Shown: positions 13,401-24,380, counted from the stretch's first letter. The stretch is DNA of 64,000 bases from Atherinomorus stipes (GCA_023101725.1 JALJCO010003884.1:62001-126000), one strand, 5' to 3'. The notes: a model not told the origin generated them from the sequence alone. A program made the numbers and translations.

Positions 13401-16400
13401 TACATGTCTTTGCTTGCAATGGTGAACTGCTCCTGTGGTGGAGGTTCCTGCTCTGGCTGGTACATGGGTGGAGGCAGAGTGAGGTGGAGCGGACAGCGGG
13501 GATCATCAGACTGACCCATGTGAACAGTACGGTCACATGGGACATCTTTAAGACCTGGACACATCTTGAAAAGCACTTGATTGCTGTCCTGGTAAATATC
13601 TGAGCATCTGCTGGTCAGGGAGAACAACTTCCAGACAGGAACAAAGAAAAACGCTGCAAAAGAAAAAAAGTTCTCCTAACTAACCAAATAAATGTAGCAT
13701 TCATCTATCTGATGATGTCAGACGAAGCATCAGGGTCTGAAGAGAGGCATCTCAATTTAGAAGGAGATCAGGACCAATTTCATTGGTTCTTGTCAAGCGT
13801 TTCCCATCACATATGCAACTCTTGTCTGTTACAAGTTCACCTTTATGAAGCCTGGATTCAACCTGTAAAATAAAACCAAACTTTGTACTTTTAAACTGAG
13901 GAAACAGGTTGGCAGGAGAAAATGTTCCTTCCAACTGAATTGATTAGTCCCGTTATAACTCTGGGAAAAAAATCAACAGACCACAGGAAGGAGTTCACTT
14001 TAGGCTCCGTTTGAAACAAGCAGCTACTGTAAGCCGTTGCTTTTGATTGGGGCCGAGGTGAGAAAGAGCTGAACCACAGTTCATATTGGCAGAAACTGAA
14101 ACATTTCTTTAAATAAAGGAGGTTAAATATTCAATCCGTCAGTGCATTTACGGGTTTCCTGTTTAAAACAAAACATCACTGAGGATACGAGAGAGACAGT
14201 GTCGGGCCATCGGCAGGCAGGGGTTGGTACATCTGGTCCCCTCCATGAAGGAGATGCATTTTTCGTTCAGTGTTCTCGTCTGTAGCTACAACAGGAAAAA
14301 GAAAGTGTTAAGAGTAAAAATATCTCAAACTATAAATCAGAAACTCAAATGCATTGATGAAAGGTCAGTAAATGACGTTAGATCTTATTACTGTAACTTT
14401 ATTCAGACACAGTTTTTTATACTACCGTGTTTAAATAGAATTCAGTAATACTACATTTATGCAGAACCGTTTCAGTAATAAGATGAGCTGCAGAAATAGA
14501 GATGTCATGATTATATATTTTCTTGGTACGATTCATGTCAGAGAAATTATAGGGGTGCACGATAACCATCAGGCCGATAATTATCAGACCGATAACAGGA
14601 AATTATGACGTCATTCTGATAAGTCCGATACCATGACAACTTGCCCAGATAACATACTATTTTTTAGGGCTGTCAAAAGATTAATCCTAAATTAATCCCA
14701 TTGTAAAACAAGAGATTAATTTATTTTTTCGCACTGCTATATGCAGAAAATACATTAACTTTTGTTTTACAACTTAAAGGCTAAAACCAAGCTACACATC
14801 CGGGAGTAGTCCAGGACTCAGACCTGAATTTCAGCTTCACATTAATACAGTTGTGAAGTCAGCATGTGAAGACCGTATCAGCATCATTCTGGACGAAACT
14901 GCCACCGTCTGAAGGGAGACATGTAAGGACAGGGTTTCAGTACTCTAGTCTACTAAAGATAAATGCAGAATTCCTGGTGAGACACCTTTCATCCTAAAAA
15001 TGTTTTGACAGCCCTACTTATTTTTGTCAGCATGGCAGTGCTCCGCTCACATTATATTATTAAAGATGCAATCTATTTACTTAGACAAGTCTAACCTGTC
15101 ATTTTTATTGTTTAAAAATAAACTTTTTCAGATTGTGTTAATAACCTAGAATACATGTTTGAATCTAACTTGTCAGTGCATCATTTTCTATATTTTTTGT
15201 AACTTCTCGTTTGCACTTTTTCAGTTTGTAATCCCGATGCACGTATCTGCATCAACTCAAGGAGCCTTTAATTTTGTATCAGTAAGCAATGCACATATTT
15301 TTAAGTTGATGTGCATTTGAGATATTCAAATAGTTCTGTTTGATATCTTTTACAAAATGTTTGATAGGCTTGCTGATAGTTTTTCACGGGAAAAAAAAAT
15401 CTTCATTTAAAGAGTGAAAAGTCTTTTTGGTTTTGTTAAAAGTACAGTTGTCATGAAGAGGTATGCATGTGTTTTATCAGTCATCTGTTCTTGGTATCGG
15501 CCTTTAGGAACTGAAATTTATCGGTAATCGGTACTTGAAAAAGGTTATCGTGCATCAATAAATGATCTGAAATGTAATCGAGTAATTCCTGAATTTATTT
15601 CTCCTGTAAAATGTATATAATTCAAAACCTGGAGACATTGTTTGCCCAGAGTTTTATTTCTACCTGTGTGACTCCCTCCGTCACAGCCTGCCTCCTTTCC
15701 CTGAGCTGCCGATGCAACAGGGCCTCAACGCCATACCGCCGCCGGTATCGCCGCAGAGCTTTCAGCTTCTTCAGGTTCTCCCTCTCCTTCATGGACAGAC
15801 TTTCAGGCCCCGTCAGCAGACCGCTTCCTTGTATCAGCATAAGCAGAGTAAGTTTATTGACGCCAGCTGTGAAGAAAGGCTACCTTAAACACATTTAGTC
15901 TGCAATGTGTTAATTCACCAAGAGTTTCATGTTCCATTTTGCGATTATGCAGGTATCTGCGTTTTTTTTCTTTGAGCAGGTGCTGCAGACGCTTGAACTG
16001 GTCGATGTAGAGGGATTGGAGTCGGATGAGTTTCTCCCGTGTGATCAATGCCACTTCCTCTGCTGTGTAAACTCCTGCATGTCTGCAAATAAACAGACGC
16101 AAGAAAAGAGATTACTTACTGTAGTATAAATAACCATTTTATTACTGTTGGAATTAAAAAGCCATAAATGAAATACTTTGAATTTCTATCTTAACAAGAA
16201 TTCAACAAATCTAATCATTTATATAACAATTCTAAAAAAAAAGTGTCACCTTCCTCTACAACAAGATACCAATGTATGCTATACCTCAAACATCCAGTCC
16301 ATCCAAATGCAGCAGCCTCACCACAACAGGAAGGCAATTTGTAATAAAAAATTTAAATGAAATGAAATAATGGGAAAAAAAGAAGAAAAAAAAAAAAAAA

Positions 16401-19400
16401 AAGAGTCCTGGTCTAAAGTGTACCTGGATCTTTTAAAGGGACTTGAGGCAGGAATTTGAAAAAAACCAAACATGAATGTCCCTTTTTTTCATACTAATGG
16501 GTGATGAAGCGATAAATACCAAAAATAACGTTTCCACCCATGTTTCTCTCCGTTGCCTTGAACAGGCTGTGTGCTGCAAAATGCGCTGCAATTCGGTGTC
16601 CGAATTTCCCGCGCTGCCCTGCGGACGTGACGTCAAATGACGCTACATCCGTAGTTTTGATGCAGGAAAAGACGGTCACGTTAAATAAAAACACCGTAAG
16701 CGATAGTTATGGATTATTCTGCCGTCAGAATACGATCTAGATAAACTGAAAGACCATTAAAAATTGTAACTACGAAGAAAAAGCTTAGTAAACAACATTA
16801 TAGTTTTCCAGCTCTGTCATGCGGACGTGACGTCACATGACGCTACATCCGCTGTTTTGATATAGGACGAAGCCGGTCGCGGTAAATTCAAACACTGCAA
16901 GCGATTGTTATGGATTATTCTGCCGTCATCAAACGATCCAGATCAACTGAAAGACACTACAAAGTATAACTACGGAGAGAAAGGTGAGTAAACAGCATCA
17001 TAGCTTCAGTTTGTGCACGCTCCCGTGACGGCTTTGCTCGTGGCTGCAGTTACCTGAAGCGCCAATCGCGGCAGTCGCGAGTTTCGTTTCTTAATCTTGC
17101 CTCAAGTCCCTTTAAACAATCAGTTTCCAAGCCTCGCTCAACTTTTGATTGGCTAGTAATGTTTTTGTGGGCAAAGGTGTCTTCCTCTTGTACTTTTGGT
17201 ATATTAACTCTACATGACAATCACCCACGTGAGCACACACATCAAGTTATTACATTGTCTCATTACCCCTAAAAAACTTGTGGGAGACCCAGCAAGGTGC
17301 CAGACTACTTTATTATCCACACTTCTCTGCTAAACAAGTATAGTTACATAAATAGCCAAATAATAATAATGAAGGCACTTATTCACTACGTAGCGTAAAC
17401 AATAAAATGACAATGTGATTTTAGGTGGTCAAATAACCTAGCTTACTTCAAAGGATCTTCATGATCACTGTCAATACTGTCAGCTTCACTATCAGGATCT
17501 CCTCTCCATGTCTGGTCCAGTACCAAGGGCCCCTGCTCCTCCTCACTCACAGTGTCTTCATCTGTCAACAGTTCAGACAATAAAATCAATTATTTAAAAC
17601 TGCAGATTCACAGATAAGTATTCAAATCCTAGTTTCCACGTTCAGTGGAGGCCTACCTAGAATGCGGTTAGCTTCAGAGCGTCCTCCATCAACACCATGA
17701 GTGTCTGCACGGTTGTAGCCACTGAGCTGAGATAGCAGAGCCTCTGGGGATGGACCAGAGGAGGCCTTTCTCATCTGAGTCCGGAGAGCCATGGCATTCC
17801 TGCGAGCATGTTCTGCACAGAACGTCACTCTACAGAACAAGAATGAATAAGAAAGATGTTATAGAATTTACGACTATCTACAACCTTTTTTACTACCTCA
17901 ATATTTTTTTACTACCAACACAACATTGAGAAGCGACCATTTGGGGAGAAAGGACGGATGTGCAGCACTGATCCGTGCATGATGATGGCCCATCCCTTAC
18001 CCAAGACAAAACATTATCCCACTTACTTGAAGGTACAAGTGTGATGCTGTCTTGAAAAAGGCATCACAGCCAGACTTTTTAAGGATATAAGCTATATGCA
18101 ATGACTTCCAAATTTCACAAGCCAATGTTATATTCATGATAGAATATTGATAACATGGCAAGCTGGGAGAACATTTAGTAGTGAAAGTAAGTTGAATAAC
18201 AAACAACTAGGGCTGTCACATAGATTATTTTGATAATTGATTAGTCACTGATTATTTTGTCGAATAGTCGACTGATCAGATCATGCGAAAATTGAAGCAT
18301 GTTTACAGTACCAGTCAAAAGTTTGTACACTTTTTCACTGAATCTAATGGGAAAATGTGTCCAAACTTTTAACTGGTAGTGTGTGCCATTATTTATGTCA
18401 ATAAACTATTCATGAAGCCGACCAGACAGGAAGGCAGACAAGGCAGTGGAAGGTGCATTGACAATTTTGAGAGAAATAACAAAACTTAGACAATAAACGA
18501 TTAGTCGATTATGAAATTAGTCACAGACTATTTTAATAGTAAACAATTAGTCGATTAATCGATAAATTGTTGCAGCCCTAAAACAACTGCAACATTGATC
18601 AGCAGAACAGTTCTTTTTTTTTTTTTTTTTACATTGTCTAATCATACTTATTTTTTGTTGTGTTTTGTTTAAATAAAAAGTGCCAATAGTTCTTTTTAAG
18701 AAATACATGATTCAGAACAGGCTTGTTCTGGTGCTTGTGTGTCCAGGTTCGACAAATGACAGCGAAAACTGCTCTACCCTGTATTTTGCTAACTGACGCT
18801 TTGAAACCACATTTTGCCTCGGACTTTTGACTAAAGTTATTTATTTCTTGCATTTTGTCTCATTTTATTTTCATTACAGATTTTTTCAAATTTCTTTTAT
18901 TTTTTTTTAAAGTTTGTATTCTTCTGAACTCACCTTTAATGCCTTTAATGTTTTATGTAAAGCACATGTACATGAAATGTGTTTTACAAATAAACTTGTC
19001 TTGCCTGTCTGCTGTAGCCATCGCGGTGCTGGTGATAGTTTGTCACTGATGTGTGATGGCAGTACACGTGCTGGTAAGCTGAGCTTATGTTTGCAGGTAC
19101 ACTGCTCTGTGTGGCACAAAAAACAGCTGCATGCAAATCTGCTGCTAGAGATTGGTGGATGCATGGTGTGATTGCTGTAACGAAATGGAATGAAAAATAT
19201 TTTATGTATCCCAGAGGGGAAATTCAACATTGTGATAGACTCTCTCCCTCTCTCTCTCTCTTTGTTTTTTTTAAACTCTGCTCCAGGTCACATTTATGAT
19301 TTTTCTGTACATTTTACAAAAAGCTCCCCAATCAATCAGCATTACTGGCTTAAGCGTGTCTTTAATGCAGGGTCACTGAGCAAAAGTTGGTAAAACTGTC

Positions 19401-20256
19401 ATCTTCCTCATTGTGAGGCAGAAAGTGGCTTGCTAGTGTCAACATACTTTAGCTGTTCCGACACCACACCTGCACACAACAGATCAGACAAAGGCCCCGA
19501 TGGAGGCCATCATTCAACACCAGCCCAGGTCCTGCCGTCTTGCCTGGATGTTAGGTTTTTTTTTTTGTTTTTTTTGTTTTTTGCTTTGTTTTAAATCCAG
19601 TGTCTTTTTCTCTTATATCTTTAATACTCTGTTGATACACATTCTGGTGACCTGCAGTCAAAATTGTCCCACTGACTGCAATTAAAATACCATATAACAA
19701 AACAGTTATTTCTGTCATTTGGAAGAAAGCAGTGATGTTTAACATTTTACCAGAAGAAGTATCTGATGATAGATGGATAAAAATACAAATGCAATCAAAT
19801 TAGTTTTGTTGTTAATCTTTGACATATCAAAAACTTACTATATAATATTTATTCATAAAAATATTTTAAATATGAAAGTATGATGATTTTTGTGGACATT
19901 TTTGGAAATTAAGGTCACCAGAGAATTGAAGAGCGCACATGGGTGAAATTACAAAAACACTAAGCTTAAGTGAAAAAACCTGGAAAAATGTGACCTTGCA
20001 CCCACCCGTCTTTCCTCTCCGCTTTAGGAGCAGCGTTGGGGCAGCGCTTGCCGTTCTTGGCGGAGACATAGCTGCACTGCTTGAATGGCGCATTTTTGTC
20101 CTCCAGAATGTGTTTGATACAGAACTCCAGGCCTTCCAGACGAGGCTGTGAACATGGTCGCTGGGAAAAGGAGCAAGCCTGGGGCTCAGGAGGTCGGGGT
20201 GTCTGGGTCACCCGGTTACGACTGGAGGGCAGGACATGTATTCGTATTCTGTTCAT
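7487..20256 (-). CDS. KANSL2: KAT8 regulatory NSL complex subunit 2
   Basis: Subunit of the nuclear NSL complex, which partners the acetyltransferase KAT8/MOF in histone H4 acetylation at promoters. Coding exons, 5' to 3' on the minus strand: 20256-20006, 17829-17657, 17561-17447, 16082-15919, 15827-15664, 14279-14189, 13599-13346, 7732-7487. All phases join, giving 485 residues plus TGA; human KANSL2 is about 492. The start [10 protein letters not shown] is the family start. Two Cys/His-rich zinc modules of the C3HC3H type are visible: the N-terminal one ([15 protein letters not shown], then CAEHARRN across exons 2-3) and a second (exons 6-7, [11 protein letters not shown] to RCPLHL). The central [13 protein letters not shown] block precedes a basic helix ([14 protein letters not shown]). 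The acidic C-terminus resembles the human one at first ([10 protein letters not shown]) and then diverges. The donor TCTCTCTC|gtatcc at 14189 was preferred because it restores the family spacing RHCLSHIYQDSNQ. Confidence 0.95.
8570..9065 (+). pseudogene. Tc1/mariner transposase fossil
   Basis: Translation gives '[33 protein letters not shown]', a stop, then '[15 protein letters not shown]'. These match the Tc1 transposase blocks around the second catalytic Asp (FQDDNARIH) and the C-terminal [12 protein letters not shown]. The asparagine-containing FQDGNS shows that the catalytic region has decayed, and an in-frame TAG at 8867-8869 breaks it. It lies opposite to KANSL2 transcription in the last intron. 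Confidence 0.75.
9408..9835. repeat. Dispersed repeat, copy A
   Basis: This block (GATCAGGACCAATTTCACTG to GGTTAAATATTCAATCC) recurs at 13765-14138 in the same gene and orientation with only scattered base changes. Copy A carries about 70 extra bases (roughly 9543-9607) that are missing from copy B. No coding potential or terminal repeats are apparent. Confidence 0.85.
10535..11067. mobile_element. TTAA-flanked non-autonomous DNA transposon
   Basis: Ends are inverted: TTAA|AGGTAGAGTCCGAAGT on the left and ACTTCGGACTATACCT|TTAA on the right. A TTAA target duplication is the signature of piggyBac and Kolobok elements. At 533 bp, with no transposase-like frame, it is a MITE. Its GC-rich interior differs from the surrounding intron. 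Confidence 0.75.
13765..14138. repeat. Dispersed repeat, copy B
   Basis: Second copy of the block at 9408-9835, lacking an internal stretch of about 70 bases. It lies between KANSL2 exons 7 and 8 (coding exons 6 and 7), ending about 50 bases before the donor side of the exon at 14189-14279. Confidence 0.85.
14552..15558. mobile_element. hAT-like element interrupted by a second hAT MITE
   Basis: The left end is TAGGGGTGCACGATAACC and the right end GGTTATCGTGCATCA, an inverted pair of the type common in fish hAT MITEs. Within it, 14665-15016 is bounded by TAGGGCTGTCAAAAGATTAA and TTTTGACAGCCCTA, flanked by CTATTTTT and CTTATTTT, an imperfect 8-bp target duplication. The inner element therefore inserted later. 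No transposase frame is present. Confidence 0.7.
16437..17111. mobile_element. TTAA-flanked element with internal tandem duplication carrying CRE-like sites
   Basis: Inverted ends TTAA|AGGGACTTGAGGCAGG and GCCTCAAGTCCCT|TTAA define a 675-bp element between KANSL2 exons 4 and 5. Inside, a unit of about 190-200 bp occurs twice (starting about 16619 and 16820). Each copy begins GCGGACGTGACGTCA, so each holds a perfect TGACGTCA, the CREB/ATF palindrome. No coding frame. Confidence 0.75.
18209..18580. mobile_element. hAT MITE with a nested Tc1-type MITE
   Basis: The element starts AGGGCTGTCACA and ends TTGCAGCCCTA, and the 8-base flank AAACAACT is perfectly duplicated (18201-18208 and 18581-18588), as hAT insertion produces. 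Repeated GATTAGTCGA words pair between its halves. Inside, 18306-18381 has the classic Tc1 terminal sequence CAGTACCAGTCAAAAGTTTG and an inverted partner ending CTTTTAACTGGTAGTG. It lies in KANSL2 intron 2. Confidence 0.85.
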
Positions 20257-20344
20257 TTCAAGTCTGGGGAAAAGCAAACATAAATAATTTAACTAAAAAT
20301 GCACCATTCATAAGCAGACAAAGAAATTTACTGCTGATAGTGTT

Positions 20345-20571
20345 AAAGGATAAGTTTCTTTTTTTTTAACATCCAGTATCATGGCGGAGACGAGGCAGCC
20401 ACTCTATAAGACATTATCTGCAGCAAAACTCCTTCATTTCATCAATGCTTTAAGTAGAATGAACGAATGAAAACTTAAAGTGTTGCCGAAAATCAAGGAG
20501 TTCTGCTGCAGATAATGTCTTACATAGTGGCTGCCCCATATCTCCCATTTTACTGGAGGAACACCGAAGGG
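20345..20571. repeat. Foldback element fragment
   Basis: 20384-20456 (GAGGCAGCCACTCTATAAGACATTATCTGCAGCAAAACTCC...) is the approximate reverse complement of 20474-20549, giving a hairpin with arms of about 75 bp. The left edge reads TTAAAGGATAAGTTTC, suggesting a TTAA-type palindromic transposon. Its right half appears to be cut by the hAT element at 20572-21502 and to resume near 21503. Confidence 0.55.
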
Positions 20572-21502
20572 CAGTGTTGCCAGGTGGGAAATATAGAACT
20601 ATCGTACCAGAGACTCAAAATTATTGTATTTTGAGGGAAATTATCGTGCACCCGTCATAAGTAAAATAACAACCCCACTGATGCGTGAAATATTGTCACT
20701 CTAGTGTTTAAAAGTGCTCACAGGCACTCGTGACTTTGCTGCTTCAGTACGGAATGGGTTAACGGCGTCATAATATCAGCTGTAATCTACACAGATGATA
20801 TCTATGTAGGGTTTATGAAGTTTCATATTCATTTTCATGACATAACTTCAACAGCGACCACCAAACGTGAGTGAGCCTGACTCGCTTGGCATGATGTCAC
20901 AGGTAGACAGATTATTATAGGCCAGTAAACATTTTAACCACTAAACACAACTTATATTGATGCTCAGTCTTACGTGTGAAAAGTAACTCCCAGTTTGCTG
21001 CTTTTGATGCTCTGCCGATTACAGCAGAAGATGCTGTGCAGCTCTGGCATCGTTTGTCCACAGTATTTATTAACTGAGCTGTGACTGGTCCAAGATGGTG
21101 GCCACGTTTCTCGCCCTCTATCAGTCAATCTGGCTTCTACTCATTTATTATTTATACTAATATGTCCTCCTCTTTTGTCGTGTTGTTTTGGTTTTGAATC
21201 TCGCTCGCCTTCCTGTCAGAGCGTCTCCTAGGGCGGGTGCAGCTTACCATGCAGCCAATCAACACATGGACGTCACTCGCATCTCACGCTCAGCAAAGCA
21301 TGATTGGCTGGTAACATGTCACATGGGAACTGATGCCTTCAGGGTTCACAAAAAATTCGCCAGCCAACAGTTTTGCTCACATTCATATGAAATGGTCAAA
21401 TTATCGTACATTTGCCCTTTTTTTAGGATTATTGATCGTACATTGTACAGAGGGCCAACTTATCGTACAAATACGATAATTATCGTACACCTGGCAACAC
21501 TG
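20572..21502. mobile_element. Non-autonomous hAT element
   Basis: Ends are CAGTGTTGCCAGGTG and CACCTGGCAACACTG, a perfect 15-bp inverted pair of the hAT CAG...CTG type. Flanks CCGAAGGG and CCGTAAGG match at 6 of 8 positions. Subterminal words TTATCGTAC/ACGATAAT are repeated at both ends. At 931 bp it contains no recognisable transposase. Confidence 0.85.
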
Positions 21503-21655
21503 CCGTAAGGGTGACTCAGTGTGATATCTTCCGAAGGACTCAAAGTGATGCAGAAACTTTACCTGTGAGTAAATGCACGTATATACTCCTAGAAATAAGG
21601 TCCAGGTTGACGCTGCAGCCACATACTAGATTGTGCAATGTAAACAACAGCAGCA

Positions 21656-22391
21656 ACAGTTCACACTCCCTACCAGTAGGTGGTGGGAACACACCTCATT
21701 AATTGTTAGTAGCTGCTAGTAAAAACAGCAGAGGGAAAAAACAAGAAGTATGAGGAGAAAGTTACATGGGAGGGATGGATGATATCATCACTGACACAAG
21801 TTGAGGAAGAACTCATGTGGCATAGGTGGTAGCAATCTTGCCTTACAACCTGACGATCCCAAGATCAATTCCCTTTTCAGCCAAATGAAATTTTTTTTTT
21901 TTTTCTCCACTATCTTGTTGCAAATCTGAAATCACTCCCTCACGAGCTCATATCTATCTATCCATCTATCTATCTGTACATTAACAATAAAGCCTTCCGA
22001 ATCCGAATCTTTTTATTTATTTATTTAACCAGAAAAAGTCCCATTGAGATTAAAAACCTCTTTTACTAGGGAGTCCTGGCCAAGAGGCAGCAACCATAAG
22101 AATAAGCAGAATCTGAATCCATCTATCTATCTATTTCAACAAGATTGAGGAGAAAAAAAAAATATATATTGTATGGCAGACAAGGGAATTGAACCCAAAA
22201 CCTTTGGATTGAAAGGAAAGCTTGCTACCACTTGCACCACATGGCCCCTCATAGCGCAAATAATGATATCATCCGTCCCTCCCGGATTACTTCTTCTCCT
22301 TCTGCTTCTTCCTCTGTTGCTGTCTTTACCGGCAGCTACTAACAATAAATGAGTTGCATTACCGCTGTTACTGGTAGGGCGTGTGAATTGT
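21656..22391. repeat. Long inverted repeat, arms about 245 bp with tRNA-like segment
   Basis: The left arm (about 21656-21900) and the right arm (about 22145-22391) are diverged reverse complements: ACAGTTCACACTCCCTACCAGT pairs with ACTGGTAGGGCGTGTGAATTGT, and GGGAGGGATGGATGATATCAT pairs with ATGATATCATCCGTCCCTCC. The inner part of each arm reads like a tRNA-derived promoter (TGGTGCAAGTGGTAGCAAGC, then GGGTTCAATTCCC on the minus strand of the right arm). The spacer contains TCTA microsatellites and a LINE tail. It may be a large palindromic transposon or two inverted SINE-containing copies. Confidence 0.65.
22009..22100 (-). mobile_element. LINE 3' tail fragment, inverted
   Basis: It reads as the reverse complement of the LINE tail at 5130-5228: TTTATTTAACCAGAAAAAGTCC, CCATTGAGATTAAAAACCTC and GGCCAAGAGGCAGCAAC. 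Short (TCTA)n tracts sit on both sides (21952-21977 and 22119-22135). It lies in the spacer of the long inverted repeat. Confidence 0.8.
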
Positions 22392-22654
22392 CACTCATTT
22401 AATGATGTCACTCTCTGACCCTGACATCTGATTGGCTAACCCCTTGGCCAATAGGTGGCATGCAGCAAGATGACGTCAGACATAGCTCGCTTCAGCACGC
22501 TCAGAACCTTGCCAGAGGAGGTACAGAAAATGTATCACCTCAGCTCGGAAAACCCCCAGTGGAAAAGCCCAATAACCGAGGTGAGGTGAGGTGAGTTGAG
22601 CAAAAAAGGGATGGTGGAAATGGGGCATTAGATAGTCATCTTACAAGTTTCATC

Positions 22655-22893
22655 GGCATGAGCCAACAGCTGAACACTGCTGTGTTCCTTTGTGTACCTC
22701 ATCAGCGAAATATAATTCTACAGTCAGCTTTCACACATTTTCCTTGGATGATCAACTACAAAGGAGATGGATTGTGAACATTAGAAGGGAAAACTTCATC
22801 ACCTCTCATCACACCTGTGTCTGCAGTCGACACTTTACAGCCCAGCGCATCAAAAAGCTAAGTGATAAAGGAGGGAGGAGGCAAAATGGCTAA
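22655..22893 (+). pseudogene. THAP zinc-finger domain remnant
   Basis: An open stretch encodes HCCVPLCTSSAKYNSTVSFH, then the block LQRRWIVNIRRENF and CVCSRHF. This is the C2CH plan of THAP domains: CxxxC near the start, an invariant Trp, and C-x2-H in CSRH. THAP domains bind DNA and occur in P-element-like and some Harbinger/IS5-like transposases as well as host factors. The frame stops at 22891-22893. I found no splice partners, so it is probably a transposon-derived fragment in KANSL2 intron 1, opposite to that gene. Confidence 0.7.
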
Positions 22894-22905
22894 AAGAAAT
22901 GCTGT

Positions 22906-23275
22906 TTAGATCAGAATGACATTCTTGTGCAGGACACCACACACCATGATTATTCTGCACACCTTTTGGAAGTGGTAAAGCAGTCTGACTCTTAATGCAT
23001 ACAAACACCCCAACCGGTCTTTGGGGAAGCAAACTGCTCGCTCCACAGCAGAGCACATTCTGGTCAACAGCTCCAGGTTCACTGGGATTGTACAATTCTG
23101 GTGGACTGTGCCCATACAGCACATAGATCCAACCAAGCTGCTCTGAGAAATGTATATCTGTTTATTAGCCAGTCATCAACATGGGCAGGGAAATCCTGGT
23201 GATCCCTGTTCCCTCCTAACTCACCCATTTGCAAGTTCTTCCAGTTGTGCCAATGCACCCATTGCAGCATTACGC
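22906..23275 (-). pseudogene. Internally deleted Harbinger-type transposase
   Basis: Reading the minus strand, 23240-23110 gives an N-terminal block like HARBI1 family proteins (HQDFPAHVDDWLINRYTF, then AAWLDLCA), with a frameshift. 23085-22906 gives the C-terminal block (CSAVERAVCFPKDRLGC, then VCRIIMVCGVLHKN) equivalent to VVERAFGxLKxRFRCL...CCVLHN. The catalytic DDE centre that should lie between them is missing. It lies tail-to-tail with the THAP remnant, about 12 bp away. Confidence 0.7.
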
Positions 23276-24264
23276 AGGAGTGTCACCACAGTATTTAAAT
23301 GTTTACATCAATCAGTATGATTGCCTCACAAGTTGTCACAATCTACGTGTTAAATTGTTTAAATACTGTATATCACCCCGGTGACCATCGGGGAGAGGAA
23401 TATTATGGTGAAAACTTTAAGAAATGTTGATTTCAAATCTAACTTTGCTTACAGTTGCGTTTTTATCTATTTGAAAGGTCCTTAAATAGTTATATCTCAC
23501 CGGCTTAAAAAAAAAAAAAAGAAGAAAAAAGGAAACACTGCTGTATGGAATCTTTATGATAAAGTTGATCTATGATTTAAGGTTTGATATGAAGTGAAAT
23601 TAAATGTCTGAGAGGAATCTCAACGCGGCGTAGTTTTATTTCTCCATCTCACCATCCGTGTCGCCAGTTTCCCCTGTCTCCGAAACGACTGTACGTGTGG
23701 ATCAGTTTGGGTTGAGAGCCCAACTTTAGTTTATTTATCTTTTTTTATAAATCACAACTTTTTAGTGAAAGGTGGTGTACGCCCATTTAAGGCCCCGTTT
23801 TGTGTGTAATCCACGATCATAAATGAGACGCCAAGTTGTAATCGTTCAATGTAGAAGCAGGTTGTAGCAGATCAGGTGGTTCATCATTTGCCAGCTTCAA
23901 ACATATCTGCACACTTTGTTTCACCCAAATAAGATCACTTTTTTATGCTTTTAAATGGGATCCATAATCTTTTCTCTCTCTCGAGGAAAAAAAAACATTT
24001 CAGTACCAACCAACTCTAACCACGCGCTGCGAGTTTTAACCCGCCTCTTTTCACTGCGTCACGGCTTCAGTTCATCAGCAGCCATCTTTGTTTAGCCGTT
24101 TACAACATAAGCTAACTGCTAATCTCAACAACTTGCAGCTAAAATAACATATTTGTTTGCCGATATTCCCAGGTGGACCTGATATCCTGATACCCTGATA
24201 ATAAATACATGTATCGACGTTAATAAATACACAAGCTGTCAGTTTTTTCGTGAAAACAGCTTAC

Positions 24265-24380
24265 CTTCCTCTGAGTCGTCCGACCAGGCGAAAGCATCAG
24301 AAGCACAATCGAGAAATTCTGCATTCGCCCCCAACTACTACTGCCACAGTACCGGAAAGCACAGACTGACCCCGCCCACT
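24265..24380 (-). other. Putative KANSL2 5'UTR exon and promoter
   Basis: A good donor, GACTCAGAGGAAG|gtaagc (exon edge 24265), lies upstream of the KANSL2 coding start on the same strand. Inverted CCAAT boxes (plus-strand ATTGG) occur at 24391-24395 and 24422-24426, the usual spacing for a TATA-less housekeeping promoter. The transcription start is not determined. A CpG-containing stretch (24280-24350) supports a promoter. Confidence 0.5.

Larger units (their letters stand above)
20263..24265. other. KANSL2 first intron (5'UTR intron), repeat-filled
   Basis: The coding exon that begins with the start ATG has an acceptor (ttttccccag) just upstream, at 20264-20266, seven bases before the ATG. 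That implies a non-coding first exon further upstream. The intervening 4 kb holds a palindromic element, a hAT element, a large inverted repeat, THAP and Harbinger remnants, and otherwise nothing I recognise. Confidence 0.6.

Noticed and set aside
14185..14189. Alternative KANSL2 donor at CTCA|gtgatg
   Set aside because: It keeps the frame only by changing the conserved spacing; the donor at 14189 restores RHCLSHIYQ as in the family.
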